DNA of 14,043 bases from an uncultured Erysipelotrichaceae bacterium (GCA_947175465.1 CAMWMY010000012.1:1-14043), one strand, 5' to 3'; shown: positions 1 through 7,175, counted from the stretch's first letter. A program made the numbers and translations. The notes: generated by a model not told the origin, from the letters alone.

Positions 1-52
1 CCATTCTTATCTGAATGCCCCTTTTATGCTTCCCCCTTTCTAATGTATAATT

Positions 53-81
53 ACTATAACATGTAGACTTATATTATTCAA
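53..81 (-). promoter_or_regulatory. Promoter firing left, out of the window
   Basis: On the minus strand there is a -35 TTGAAT (76-81), a 17-bp spacer and a -10 TATAGT (53-58), preceded by TG one base upstream, so it is an extended -10. Transcription should begin near position 46 and run toward position 1. A purine-rich stretch (40-30, 25-20) follows, and an ATG lies at 4-2 on the minus strand. The spacing from GGGG to that ATG is long, so the real start may be outside the window. The promoter overlaps a perfect inverted repeat, which suggests it is repressible. Confidence 0.55.
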
Positions 82-93
82 TATAAGTCTACA
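62..93. repeat. Perfect 14-bp inverted repeat, likely operator
   Basis: The arms TGTAGACTTATATT (62-75) and AATATAAGTCTACA (80-93) are exact reverse complements around a 4-nt centre. No T tract follows on either strand, so it is not a typical terminator. It covers the -35 hexamer and most of the spacer of the leftward promoter at 53-81, the position expected for a repressor operator. I do not recognise the binding motif, and the regulated gene lies outside the window. Confidence 0.6.
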
Positions 94-111
94 ATATAAA
101 TATACAATAAT

Positions 112-134
112 AAAAAAAAGCACATTTGTGCTTT
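112..134 (-). terminator. Rho-independent terminator of mgtE
   Basis: Read on the minus strand, AAAGCACA and TGTGCTTT form an 8-bp stem with a 2-nt loop, followed at once by a run of T (112-116 and beyond). The 5' arm overlaps the first two bases of the mgtE stop codon region (133-135). Termination therefore falls within a few bases of the end of translation. Confidence 0.85.
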
Positions 135-1488
135 ATAATAAAAACCGTGTAGCTAATTGAAAATATACAAATAGACTCAATGCATCAACTACGGTTGTAA
201 TCAATGGTCCTGCCATAACTGCTGGATCAAATTTTAACTTCTGCGCAATAACAGGTAATGTACACCCTACTAACTTTGCCATCCCTACAGTTACAAATAC
301 AGTTAAAGATACAATGAGCGAAGTCTTCATATCTACAGTACCCATAAATAATAAAATACGTAAAAAATTGACGCCTCCCATAATCATTCCACAAAGCAAT
401 GCAATACGAATTTCTTTCCACCATATTTTCATCATATCGCTTGTTTTTAGCTCTCCTGTCGCTAAAGCACGAATAACCATTGTACTTGCTTGATTTCCGG
501 CATTTCCTGCAGCATCCATAAGCATAGGGATAAAAATAGATAAAGCGACATTCGCTTGCAACATAGCTTCATAATTAGCCATAATTTGCCCTGTAAATGT
601 AGCTGAAATCATTAAAATAAGTAACCATAAGATACGTGATTTCGCCATTTCTAACACACTTGTATCTAAGTATGTTTTATCCATAGGAGTAATCGCACTC
701 ATCTTATGAATATCTTCGGTGGCTTCCTCATGAATAACATCGATAATATCATCAACCGTTACAATCCCAATTAAACATTTATCATCATTAACAACAGGAA
801 TTACTGTAAGGTCATATTTTTCAAAGAGTTTTGCAACATCTTCTTGATCATCTGTAGTTTTTACATACACTAAATCAGTATTCATAATTTCAGATACAGG
901 TTCTGTTTGATCGCTCAATAATAAATTACGAAGGGTCACAACACCACGTAAAACTTTGCGCTCATCAGTTATATAACAATAATGGATGGTTTCTGCAGTT
1001 GATCCTTGTTCTTTTATTTTACGAAAAGCAACAGGAACAGTATCTGTTTCTTTTAATACGACAAAGTTCGTAGACATAATCGATCCTGCACTATTTTCTT
1101 CATAGCTTAATAATTGATTAATTTCTACTCTTTGTTGAGGACTTGCATTTTGAAGAATATGATGCACGATATTAGCTGGCATTTCTTCAATAAATTCAAT
1201 GATGTCATCATCATATAAAGCATCCAACATTTCTTTAATCTGAGGTCCTGTAAAAGCTTGAATTAGCTCTTCTTGCTTATCATGAGATAAATAAGCAAAT
1301 ATTTGAGAAGTAATATCTTTTTTCAATGTTTTAAATAAAAATAAAGCTTCTTGTAAAGTTAACTCCCCTACAAGTTCACTCATATCTACAATATTATATT
1401 CTTCAAATACTTCTCTTAATTGGCCTATTTTTTTATGCCATATGAGTTCTTTTAACTCCTGTAATGTGATCATTATAGATGTATCCAT
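133..1488 (-). CDS. mgtE: Magnesium transporter MgtE
   Basis: Homodimeric MgtE/SLC41-type Mg2+ channel of the cytoplasmic membrane, 451 aa, the usual length. In order: the MgtE N-domain of helical repeats (about 20-128); the ENSAGSIMST linker (131-140); two CBS domains (about 138-198 and 202-258); a membrane domain of five helices (about 285-451). The pore signature with AAGNAGNQAS lies at 326-335. In the last helix Asp435 (TTVVDALS) matches the Mg2+-binding pore Asp of characterised MgtE (Asp432 in Thermus). The start is fixed by AAAGGAG, 7 nt upstream of the ATG. In this family the N and CBS domains sense cytosolic Mg2+ and close the channel. The gene is transcribed alone from the promoter at 1512-1541. 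The leader is only about 17 nt, which leaves no room for the M-box riboswitch that often controls mgtE in Bacillota. No key residue is missing. Confidence 0.95.
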   Translation of the reverse strand: MDTSIMITLQELKELIWHKKIGQLREVFEEYNIVDMSELVGELTLQEALFLFKTLKKDITSQIFAYLSHDKQEELIQAFTGPQIKEMLDALYDDDIIEFIEEMPANIVHHILQNASPQQRVEINQLLSYEENSAGSIMSTNFVVLKETDTVPVAFRKIKEQGSTAETIHYCYITDERKVLRGVVTLRNLLLSDQTEPVSEIMNTDLVYVKTTDDQEDVAKLFEKYDLTVIPVVNDDKCLIGIVTVDDIIDVIHEEATEDIHKMSAITPMDKTYLDTSVLEMAKSRILWLLILMISATFTGQIMANYEAMLQANVALSIFIPMLMDAAGNAGNQASTMVIRALATGELKTSDMMKIWWKEIRIALLCGMIMGGVNFLRILLFMGTVDMKTSLIVSLTVFVTVGMAKLVGCTLPVIAQKLKFDPAVMAGPLITTVVDALSLFVYFQLATRFLL

Positions 1489-1511
1489 GTGCCCACTCCT
1501 TTCTATGTTTT

Positions 1512-1541
1512 ATTGTACCCTTTTTTTACTCTTTATGACAA
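1512..1541 (-). promoter_or_regulatory. mgtE promoter
   Basis: The minus strand shows TTGTCA (1536-1541), an 18-bp spacer and TACAAT (1512-1517). The predicted start is near 1505, about 17 nt before the mgtE ATG and just upstream of its AAAGGAG site. It lies between the ddl terminator and mgtE, so mgtE can be expressed independently of the upstream operon. Confidence 0.65.
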
Positions 1542-1573
1542 GTAAAATCCTATGATATGTAAGTATTTTACAT

Positions 1574-1622
1574 AAAAAAGACAAGGTCTACTATTACCCT
1601 TTTCCCTTGAGACCTTGTCTTT
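1574..1622 (-). terminator. Terminator nested in the 3' end of ddl
   Basis: The 13-bp arms AAAGACAAGGTCT (minus strand, 1622-1610) and AGACCTTGTCTTT (1589-1577) are perfectly complementary, with a 20-nt loop, and a T run follows (1579-1574). The 5' arm lies inside the ddl coding sequence and the stop codon (1594-1596) sits in the loop. The hairpin therefore doubles as the last codons of ddl. It closes the hydrolase-MurF-Ddl operon. Confidence 0.85.
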
Positions 1623-2757
1623 GATCGTAGTCTTTTAAAATATTAGTTTCATAGCTAACAATCATCTTTTCTTTTCTACGATATTGTTTTAAAGCAATGG
1701 TAAGAATACGATCTAATAAATCTGTAAATGTTAAATCTTTAGGCTCCCATAAATAAAAAGCCAAAGAACCAGGAATCGTGTTCATTTCATTTACTAAAAC
1801 GGTATCATGATCTACATCAATTAAAAAGTCAATACGAACAACACCGCTTATTTCCATTTCATAAGCTACTTGTTTTGCAAGCTCCTTAATTGTATTTTCT
1901 TGTTCGAACGATAATACTGCTGGGATTTCTCTTGATGTACTAACCATCCCTTTTGATTTCCCACTTCCTTGATATTTGTCTTCATAAGATAAAATAAGAT
2001 CATGTTTATGAACTTCCTCTAAACAACTCACTTCATAATGCTCTCTATCCCCTAATACTGATGCATTCACTTCACGCATATTTTCGATTACTTTTTCTAC
2101 CACTACTTTTTCATCATATGCAAATGCTTCTATGATTGCTTTATATAACTGTTCTTGATTTTCTACGAGTTGAATTCCTATACTACTTCCTAAATTCGCA
2201 GGTTTAATAATCAATGGATAGCCTAAATGTTCTGCTTTTTCAAGCCATAGAGAACTCTTATTTACCTCTTCTACGGTTGTATAAAACCAAGGTGCTATCG
2301 GTATTTTAGCATAAGATAATAATTTTTTCATAATTACTTTATCTTGTCCAATGGCACATGCACATACATCACTTTGGCAAAAAGGAATACCGATGGTTTT
2401 TAAATATCCTTGAATACTCCCATCTTCTCCATTTGTTCCATGGAGGATAGGAAATACAATATCAATGCGATATGCTTTTTTGTTCATCCATCCATGTTTT
2501 TGTTCTAAATAAAAGTATTGTTGCTTCTTAACAAAATGGTATGTCTTTTTGTTTTTTAATAGCGTTGTAATATCTTTATATTGCTCAATTTCTTTAAATG
2601 CTTCTCCTGTATACATTTCTTTATCTTTAGCGATATAAATGGGAATTATATCATATTTATGATGATCGAGTGCTTTCATCACTTGCATAGCAGATAAAAT
2701 ACTAATTTCATGCTCAACAGATGCACCTCCAAACATAACACCTACTTGTATTTTCAT
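1594..2757 (-). CDS. ddl: D-alanine--D-alanine ligase-type ATP-grasp enzyme
   Basis: Cytosolic ATP-grasp ligase, 387 aa, slightly longer than most Ddl proteins (about 300-370). Ddl joins two D-Ala (or D-Ala plus a D-hydroxy acid or D-amino acid in Van-type relatives) into the dipeptide that MurF adds to the peptidoglycan stem. Visible family marks: N-terminal GGASVEHEIS (10-19); HGTNGEDGSIQGYL (106-119); ATP-site Lys in IIKPANLGSSIGI (183-195, K185); the Mg2+ ligands Asp310, Glu324 and Asn326 in RIDF and NEMNTIPG. After PG, canonical Ddl has a residue such as F or M followed by T/S-x-x-S. Here SLAFYLWEPK follows (331-340), a change at the pocket for the second substrate's carboxylate. The start is set by AGGAGG, 7 nt before ATG. 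It is the last gene of a three-gene unit, 50 bp after the MurF-type gene with no terminator between. Ligase chemistry is secure; strict D-Ala-D-Ala specificity is not. Confidence 0.88.
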   Translation of the reverse strand: MKIQVGVMFGGASVEHEISILSAMQVMKALDHHKYDIIPIYIAKDKEMYTGEAFKEIEQYKDITTLLKNKKTYHFVKKQQYFYLEQKHGWMNKKAYRIDIVFPILHGTNGEDGSIQGYLKTIGIPFCQSDVCACAIGQDKVIMKKLLSYAKIPIAPWFYTTVEEVNKSSLWLEKAEHLGYPLIIKPANLGSSIGIQLVENQEQLYKAIIEAFAYDEKVVVEKVIENMREVNASVLGDREHYEVSCLEEVHKHDLILSYEDKYQGSGKSKGMVSTSREIPAVLSFEQENTIKELAKQVAYEMEISGVVRIDFLIDVDHDTVLVNEMNTIPGSLAFYLWEPKDLTFTDLLDRILTIALKQYRRKEKMIVSYETNILKDYDQRQGLKGKG

Positions 2758-2807
2758 AGACGTTCCTCCTCATATTCAATTTAGTCTATGCATAAGCCTA
2801 CATTTGG

Positions 2808-4379
2808 TTAATGATTAAATGCATCAGGTAAATCATTTTCAATTAATACAGTATCTTCTTTTTGAGCTACCTTATCTAATAATTGAAATGCTTCTTGTAC
2901 AGTAGAAACAACATGAATGCATTGCTTTGGAAAACGAGCTTCCTTCAATCCATCAACAATATCTTTCGTCTGCTTAATTCCAACAAGAATAACTATATCA
3001 CAACAATGAGCCATTTGTTTGGCAAATGTATGATGCTCTTGCTTTGTAATGTCTCCTAAGTCGATAAATCCTGGGGTCACTAAAATACGCTTATGAGGCA
3101 TTTGTTTTAATACTTGTAAAGAATAAGAAGCCCCTTTAGGATTTGAATTATACGCATTATCAATAAGCGTATAATTCGGCATTTGTTTTACTTGTAAACG
3201 ATGTTCTACATAAGGAAGTTGAGCAATAATAGAAGCGAGTTTTTCAAATGAAATATGCAATGTATGGGCAACAGCTACAGCTGCTAAAATATTTAGCACA
3301 TTATGCTCTCCAAGAAGTTGTGTTTTCACATCATAGGTTTCTTCTTTATGCTTTATTTGAAACTGTGTTCCATCTTTGCTGTAGCGTATATGACAAGCTC
3401 TATAATCAGCATCTTCATGAATCCCAAACCATACAACTTTGCATTTATTACGCAATCTATATTTCGTAATATGTGGATCATCTTTATTCAAAAAAGCAAT
3501 CCCATGAGCCGGTAAACTTTCAGCTAATGACATTTTTTCTTGAATAATATTTTCCATCGTTTGAAAAGTTTGTAAATGCTGAGGCCCTATTGCTGTAATT
3601 ACTGCCATCTGCGGTTGTACAAATTGAGCTAATTCTTGAATCTCATGAATATGGTCAGCACCCATCTCACAAATAAAAATCTCATGTAATGGCTTTAATA
3701 ATGTTCGTATGGAAATCGTTATCCCCATCAAATTGTTATAGGAGTGAGGTGTCATAAAACTATAATATTCATCACATAAAAGTGATTGTAAAATAGTTTT
3801 CACACTTGTTTTTCCATAGCTTCCTGTAATTCCTATCGTCGATAAATTGGTATGTGCTTGTAGCATCTTTCTAGCATCTTTTACATAATATCCACGAATT
3901 TGTTTTTCAATAGGCAACATCCCTGCTGCAATTAGAAATAACAAAAACCAAGGCCCTACAAAAATAAGGGGCAAGCTTATAATTTGTATACGAATCTCCC
4001 ATTGAATATAAAAATAAAAGAAGACACTATAAAAAAGATAATATGCAATCAGCAATCTTTGTACACGATGTGTATACACAAGAGGTTTAATGTATTTTTT
4101 ATGATCATCTATTTTCATACAAAGATAGCTATAAATAAATAAAAGAAGTGTAAATAAAATCGTTATATTTTTATGATTATATAAAATAAGCAAGCCAAGG
4201 ATAGGAAGAAAAGCTAAGACATATTTTCCAATATAAGGAGCTTTTCGTTGTATCGTTTGTTTAATCCAATAAAAGTAGCGCTCTTGTTGATAACGGTTTT
4301 GTTGATACATATGAATTGCTTCTTTTGTAGGGATGTATACAAAGAGTAAGAGTGCTAAAAAAAGCATAAACTTTATCAT
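2808..4379 (-). CDS. Membrane-anchored MurF-type Mur ligase
   Basis: 523-aa protein of the Mur ligase superfamily. Residues 1-155 are hydrophobic, with about five predicted membrane helices (about 2-19, 52-68, 72-88, 107-126, 131-155). The catalytic part follows: P-loop GITGSYGKTS (183-192); the Mg2+/substrate region ICEMGADH (236-243); GEHNVLNILAA (357-367) in the central ATPase domain; then the C-terminal ligase domain with DNAYNSNP (407-414), the MurF-type signature, and TPGFIDLG (435-442) where MurF usually has GDMLELG. Classic MurF (about 450 aa) begins with a UDP-MurNAc-tripeptide-binding domain. That domain is absent here and the helices take its place. MurF adds D-Ala-D-Ala to the stem tripeptide. 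This protein probably does a similar ATP-driven peptide-bond ligation at the inner membrane face, but its acceptor is unknown. The SD (GGAGG, 7 nt) lies in the end of the hydrolase gene, whose TGA is 1 nt upstream of this ATG, so translation is likely coupled. PgsB/CapB-like ligases are an alternative, but DNAYNSNP favours MurF. Confidence 0.85.
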   Translation of the reverse strand: MIKFMLFLALLLFVYIPTKEAIHMYQQNRYQQERYFYWIKQTIQRKAPYIGKYVLAFLPILGLLILYNHKNITILFTLLLFIYSYLCMKIDDHKKYIKPLVYTHRVQRLLIAYYLFYSVFFYFYIQWEIRIQIISLPLIFVGPWFLLFLIAAGMLPIEKQIRGYYVKDARKMLQAHTNLSTIGITGSYGKTSVKTILQSLLCDEYYSFMTPHSYNNLMGITISIRTLLKPLHEIFICEMGADHIHEIQELAQFVQPQMAVITAIGPQHLQTFQTMENIIQEKMSLAESLPAHGIAFLNKDDPHITKYRLRNKCKVVWFGIHEDADYRACHIRYSKDGTQFQIKHKEETYDVKTQLLGEHNVLNILAAVAVAHTLHISFEKLASIIAQLPYVEHRLQVKQMPNYTLIDNAYNSNPKGASYSLQVLKQMPHKRILVTPGFIDLGDITKQEHHTFAKQMAHCCDIVILVGIKQTKDIVDGLKEARFPKQCIHVVSTVQEAFQLLDKVAQKEDTVLIENDLPDAFNH

Positions 4380-4380
4380 C

Positions 4381-5076
4381 TCAATCCCTCCTCAAAAAAT
4401 ATTGTATAATTTTTATAAAACGATGACTTTGATGAAAATAAGCAAAATGATCATCTTTCTCTAAGACGACTAAAGTTGCATTCTTCATCATTTGTTCCAT
4501 CTTTTTCCCCATCCATAGAGGGGTTTGATTATCTTCTTCCCCCCATACTAGAAGTGTTTCTACATTAATGTTCGCTAATTCTTTGGTAATATCTTCATTC
4601 ACTGCTTTGACCATAATTTCTCGCATTCTTGAACTTGCTTGTCGATAATCACTACTTCCTGCCTGTATGGGCAAAGAAAGCTTTTTACATAATTTATAAC
4701 TATATACCTTGCAATAATATAACAAGGTTCTCTTCTTTCGAATGCCTGCAGCTCCTGTTAATACCATTTGCTTAATCGGATAATGCAAAGCATAGCGAAA
4801 AGCAATTCTAGCTCCAAACGAATGGGCAATCAAAATAACTGGTTCTTTTTGAATACCTTGTACAATTTCATGTATAAAATGAGCATAATCATCACAAGAC
4901 CATGCAGTACTTGGTTCTTCACTTTCTCCAAAACCAGGTAAATCAAGATTTAAAACTGTATATTGATCTGCAAAAGCATCTTGTATGAATTGCATCATTT
5001 GCATATTTTGTCCCCAGCCATGTAATAAAACAATGAGAGGACCTGTTCCTTTCCTTTGTATATTTACCTTTTCCAT
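4381..5076 (-). CDS. Alpha/beta hydrolase
   Basis: 231-aa single-domain alpha/beta hydrolase without signal peptide or membrane segment, probably cytosolic. Visible: oxyanion-loop HGWG (19-22); the conserved DLPGFGES (45-52); nucleophile Ser86 in AHSFGA; acid Asp182 in VWGEEDNQTP; His210 in DDHFAYFH. A complete triad is therefore present. Members of this superfamily include esterases, C-C bond hydrolases and thioesterases, and the substrate cannot be read from sequence. The start is set by AAGGAG, 7 nt before ATG. It is first in a unit with a membrane MurF-type ligase (1-nt gap) and a Ddl-type ligase, so a role on a wall-precursor peptide, ester or D-amino-acid derivative is plausible but inferred. 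The TGA stop supports the standard code. Confidence 0.88.
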   Translation of the reverse strand: MEKVNIQRKGTGPLIVLLHGWGQNMQMMQFIQDAFADQYTVLNLDLPGFGESEEPSTAWSCDDYAHFIHEIVQGIQKEPVILIAHSFGARIAFRYALHYPIKQMVLTGAAGIRKKRTLLYYCKVYSYKLCKKLSLPIQAGSSDYRQASSRMREIMVKAVNEDITKELANINVETLLVWGEEDNQTPLWMGKKMEQMMKNATLVVLEKDDHFAYFHQSHRFIKIIQYFLRRD

Positions 5077-5099
5077 ATCCCTTCTCCTTATACCTTTTC

Positions 5100-5128
5100 A
5101 GTATATGTAAATAGAATATGTTTTAGAA
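5100..5128 (-). promoter_or_regulatory. Probable promoter of the hydrolase-MurF-Ddl unit
   Basis: The minus strand shows TTCTAA (5123-5128), a 17-bp spacer and TATACT (5100-5105), placing the start near 5094, about 17 nt before the hydrolase ATG. The -35 is a poor match while the -10 is good. It follows the terminator of the upstream kinase gene, so a promoter is needed here. An inverted repeat overlaps the -35. Confidence 0.45.
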
Positions 5129-5147
5129 TTTTATTCTATAAAATTCT
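5125..5147. repeat. 10-bp inverted repeat upstream of hydrolase gene
   Basis: The arms AGAATTTTAT (5125-5134) and ATAAAATTCT (5138-5147) are perfect reverse complements around TCT. The repeat overlaps the proposed -35 of the promoter at 5100-5128 and has no T tract of its own. It lies in an AT-only context, so chance is possible. Its position fits an operator. Confidence 0.45.
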
Positions 5148-5155
5148 TACTCATT

Positions 5156-5182
5156 AAAAAAGCTGTTACTTTCATAACAGCT
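5156..5182 (-). terminator. Terminator after the histidine kinase gene
   Basis: On the minus strand AGCTGTTA and TAACAGCT form an 8-bp stem with a 6-nt loop, followed by a T run (5160-5156). The hairpin begins 3 nt after the kinase stop codon and separates the two-component pair from the hydrolase operon. Confidence 0.85.
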
Positions 5183-5185
5183 CCT

Positions 5186-6517
5186 TTATCTATAAATTCT
5201 AAAAATAACGCCTTCACTCGTATTTTCACCACTTACTTGATAATGATTTGCACGAACTACTTTGGATACAATAGATAAGCCTAATCCAAATTTTCCACCT
5301 TGTCCTTTTTCAAATGGTTTAAATAAAACACGAAGTCTATCTTCACTCATACATGGTCCATCATTCGCTATACATAATCCATCTTTCGCACTTAAATGAA
5401 TTGTAATTTTGCTATTTGCATAGCGGAAGGCATTTTCTATCAAGTTTTCTACTGTAACTCTCCAAGGCTCTTCTAAACCATCAAACATAATATCTTCTAA
5501 ATCCGTCTCAACAACAATATCAGGGCGTATTACTTTCGTATTTAAAAGGACTTTTTCTACAATTTCTTTCATAGAAACACTTGCCCCCTCACAGTCTTGT
5601 GAAATCAAGTATTCAACACGATTCAAGAATAATAAACTATGTACTTTATGTTCTAAGCGATCAGCGTTATCAATAATGACATCTACACTTTTTTCTAAAG
5701 TTTCATATGGATATATACCATCTTTAATACTTTCTCCATAAGATTTAATCGTCGCAATAGGCGTTTTTAAATCATGTGATATATTATGAATCATCTCTTC
5801 TTTTGTTTTTTCTTGTTTCTTTAACTCATTTCTCATACTTACAAGAGCATCTGCCAATTCTCCAATTTCATCTTTTCGATGCACCTTCATCTTTGGTTCA
5901 TCTCCATCTTTCATCTGTTCTATAAAGTTTCGAATTTGATTTAATGGATGAATTAAGCTAGCAACCCAAATCATAAGAATAATAAAGAAGAAGCCAACAA
6001 CAAAGACGGTAATATTAATGACACTGCTTACAACCGTATCTTTAAATGATTCTAAATATTCACTATCTGTAATAGAAATCAGCGTCATTGTATTATTTAC
6101 ATTGGTAATACGATAATAAAACTTTTTATGATTCGTAAAAGTAAAGTTTTGTGATTCTCCATATCCAATAACGTATTTCTTATTCCTTAAAATATCTCTA
6201 AGCAATTCATCATTTTGTTCAATTTTATTGGTATTAGTAAAAGATATGCCTGTATCATTCATAAAAATATGCGATAGTGATTGTTCTTTAAATATCCTAC
6301 TTAATTGTTCAAGCGATAATTGTGAACTCATCGTTGCTATCATATTATTTTGTGAATGTTCTAAAGTCATAAACATTTGCTTTTGAATAATTCCTTCTAC
6401 ATTCCCTATCAAATATACAAAAAAGAAAGCAGAAAAGAATGCTACAAAGAAAAAGATAAGCGAAAAAAGCTGTTGTGATAAAGAGAATCGACTAATAAAT
6501 AACTTAAAACGACGCAT
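5186..6517 (-). CDS. Sensor histidine kinase
   Basis: 443-aa membrane sensor kinase of the HAMP/HisKA class. TM1 about 17-38; extracellular sensor about 39-160; TM2 about 163-187; HAMP about 188-240; HisKA with phosphoacceptor His248 in HNISHDLKTP; HATPase_c with N-box Asn358/Asn362 (ENLIENAFRYAN), G1 box DGP (386-388) and G2 box GKFGLGLS (408-415). The sensor region has no motif I recognise, so the signal is unknown. The ATG lies 1 nt after the regulator's TAA, with a weak SD (AGGA) inside the regulator's end, implying coupled translation. It sits between glmM and a wall-ligase operon, so envelope sensing is a fair guess but unproven. Confidence 0.93.
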   Translation of the reverse strand: MRRFKLFISRFSLSQQLFSLIFFFVAFFSAFFFVYLIGNVEGIIQKQMFMTLEHSQNNMIATMSSQLSLEQLSRIFKEQSLSHIFMNDTGISFTNTNKIEQNDELLRDILRNKKYVIGYGESQNFTFTNHKKFYYRITNVNNTMTLISITDSEYLESFKDTVVSSVINITVFVVGFFFIILMIWVASLIHPLNQIRNFIEQMKDGDEPKMKVHRKDEIGELADALVSMRNELKKQEKTKEEMIHNISHDLKTPIATIKSYGESIKDGIYPYETLEKSVDVIIDNADRLEHKVHSLLFLNRVEYLISQDCEGASVSMKEIVEKVLLNTKVIRPDIVVETDLEDIMFDGLEEPWRVTVENLIENAFRYANSKITIHLSAKDGLCIANDGPCMSEDRLRVLFKPFEKGQGGKFGLGLSIVSKVVRANHYQVSGENTSEGVIFRIYR

Positions 6518-6518
6518 A

Positions 6519-7175
6519 TTATCCTAAACGATAACCATAACCATAAATAGTATGAATCGTTAAATTCGGCAATTTTTTACGTAATCTTCTTAATGTATCA
6601 TCAACAACACGATCACTTCCATAGTAGTTTTCTTCCCATACATTCATTAATATCTTTTCACGGCTAAAAGCAATTCCTTTATGTTTAATAAACATCATTA
6701 ACAAGTCAAACTCTTTTGTTGTAAGATCAATTTCGATATCTTTATCAAATACTTTACGTTGTTCTTCATCAAGTTCATATCCATCAATTTGAATACGACA
6801 ATTTTCATTTTTATAAACTCTTTTTAAAACATTATTTACACGCAACACTAATTCTTTTGGAGAAAAAGGTTTGGTGATATAATCATCACTTCCCTTTTCT
6901 AAACCGATAATACGATCAAATTCTTTATCTCTTGCAGACATAAAAATAACAGGAATGTCACTACCTTTTAGTCTTATTTCCTCAATTAAATCAAACCCAC
7001 TTTTATCATCTAGCATAATATCTAAAATCCATAGATGCACATCATCCATAGCATGTATACGAGCATCTTCATATGTATAATAAGAATGTACTTCATATCC
7101 TTCTTTTTTTAAATATTGACATACTAAATCATTGATGGCTATTTCATCTTCTACAACACAAATAATTTTCTTCAT
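6519..7175 (-). CDS. OmpR/PhoB-family response regulator
   Basis: 218-aa two-domain transcription factor, partner of the kinase gene 1 nt downstream. Receiver domain 2-118 with acidic pocket Glu9/Asp10, phospho-acceptor Asp52 (WILDIML), Ser80 and Lys102 (TKPF). Winged-helix trans_reg_C domain about 125-217 with LTTKEFDLL (151-159), recognition-helix region RVVDDTLRRLRKKL (189-202) and the YGYGYRL hairpin. I chose ATG at 7175 over an in-frame GTG at 7184, because GAGGTGAT lies 8 nt before this ATG and overlaps the GTG. All phosphorylation residues are present. It has its own extended -10 promoter next to the glmM terminator. Its targets cannot be read from the window; the adjacent glmM and ligase operons are candidates. 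Confidence 0.93.
   Translation of the reverse strand: MKKIICVVEDEIAINDLVCQYLKKEGYEVHSYYTYEDARIHAMDDVHLWILDIMLDDKSGFDLIEEIRLKGSDIPVIFMSARDKEFDRIIGLEKGSDDYITKPFSPKELVLRVNNVLKRVYKNENCRIQIDGYELDEEQRKVFDKDIEIDLTTKEFDLLMMFIKHKGIAFSREKILMNVWEENYYGSDRVVDDTLRRLRKKLPNLTIHTIYGYGYRLG

Noticed and set aside
227..424. Other short ORFs overlapping real genes (227-424, 3248-3515, 7566-7748, 12594-12815)
   Set aside because: All lie inside well-supported genes in other frames and show no family features or good ribosome-binding sites.
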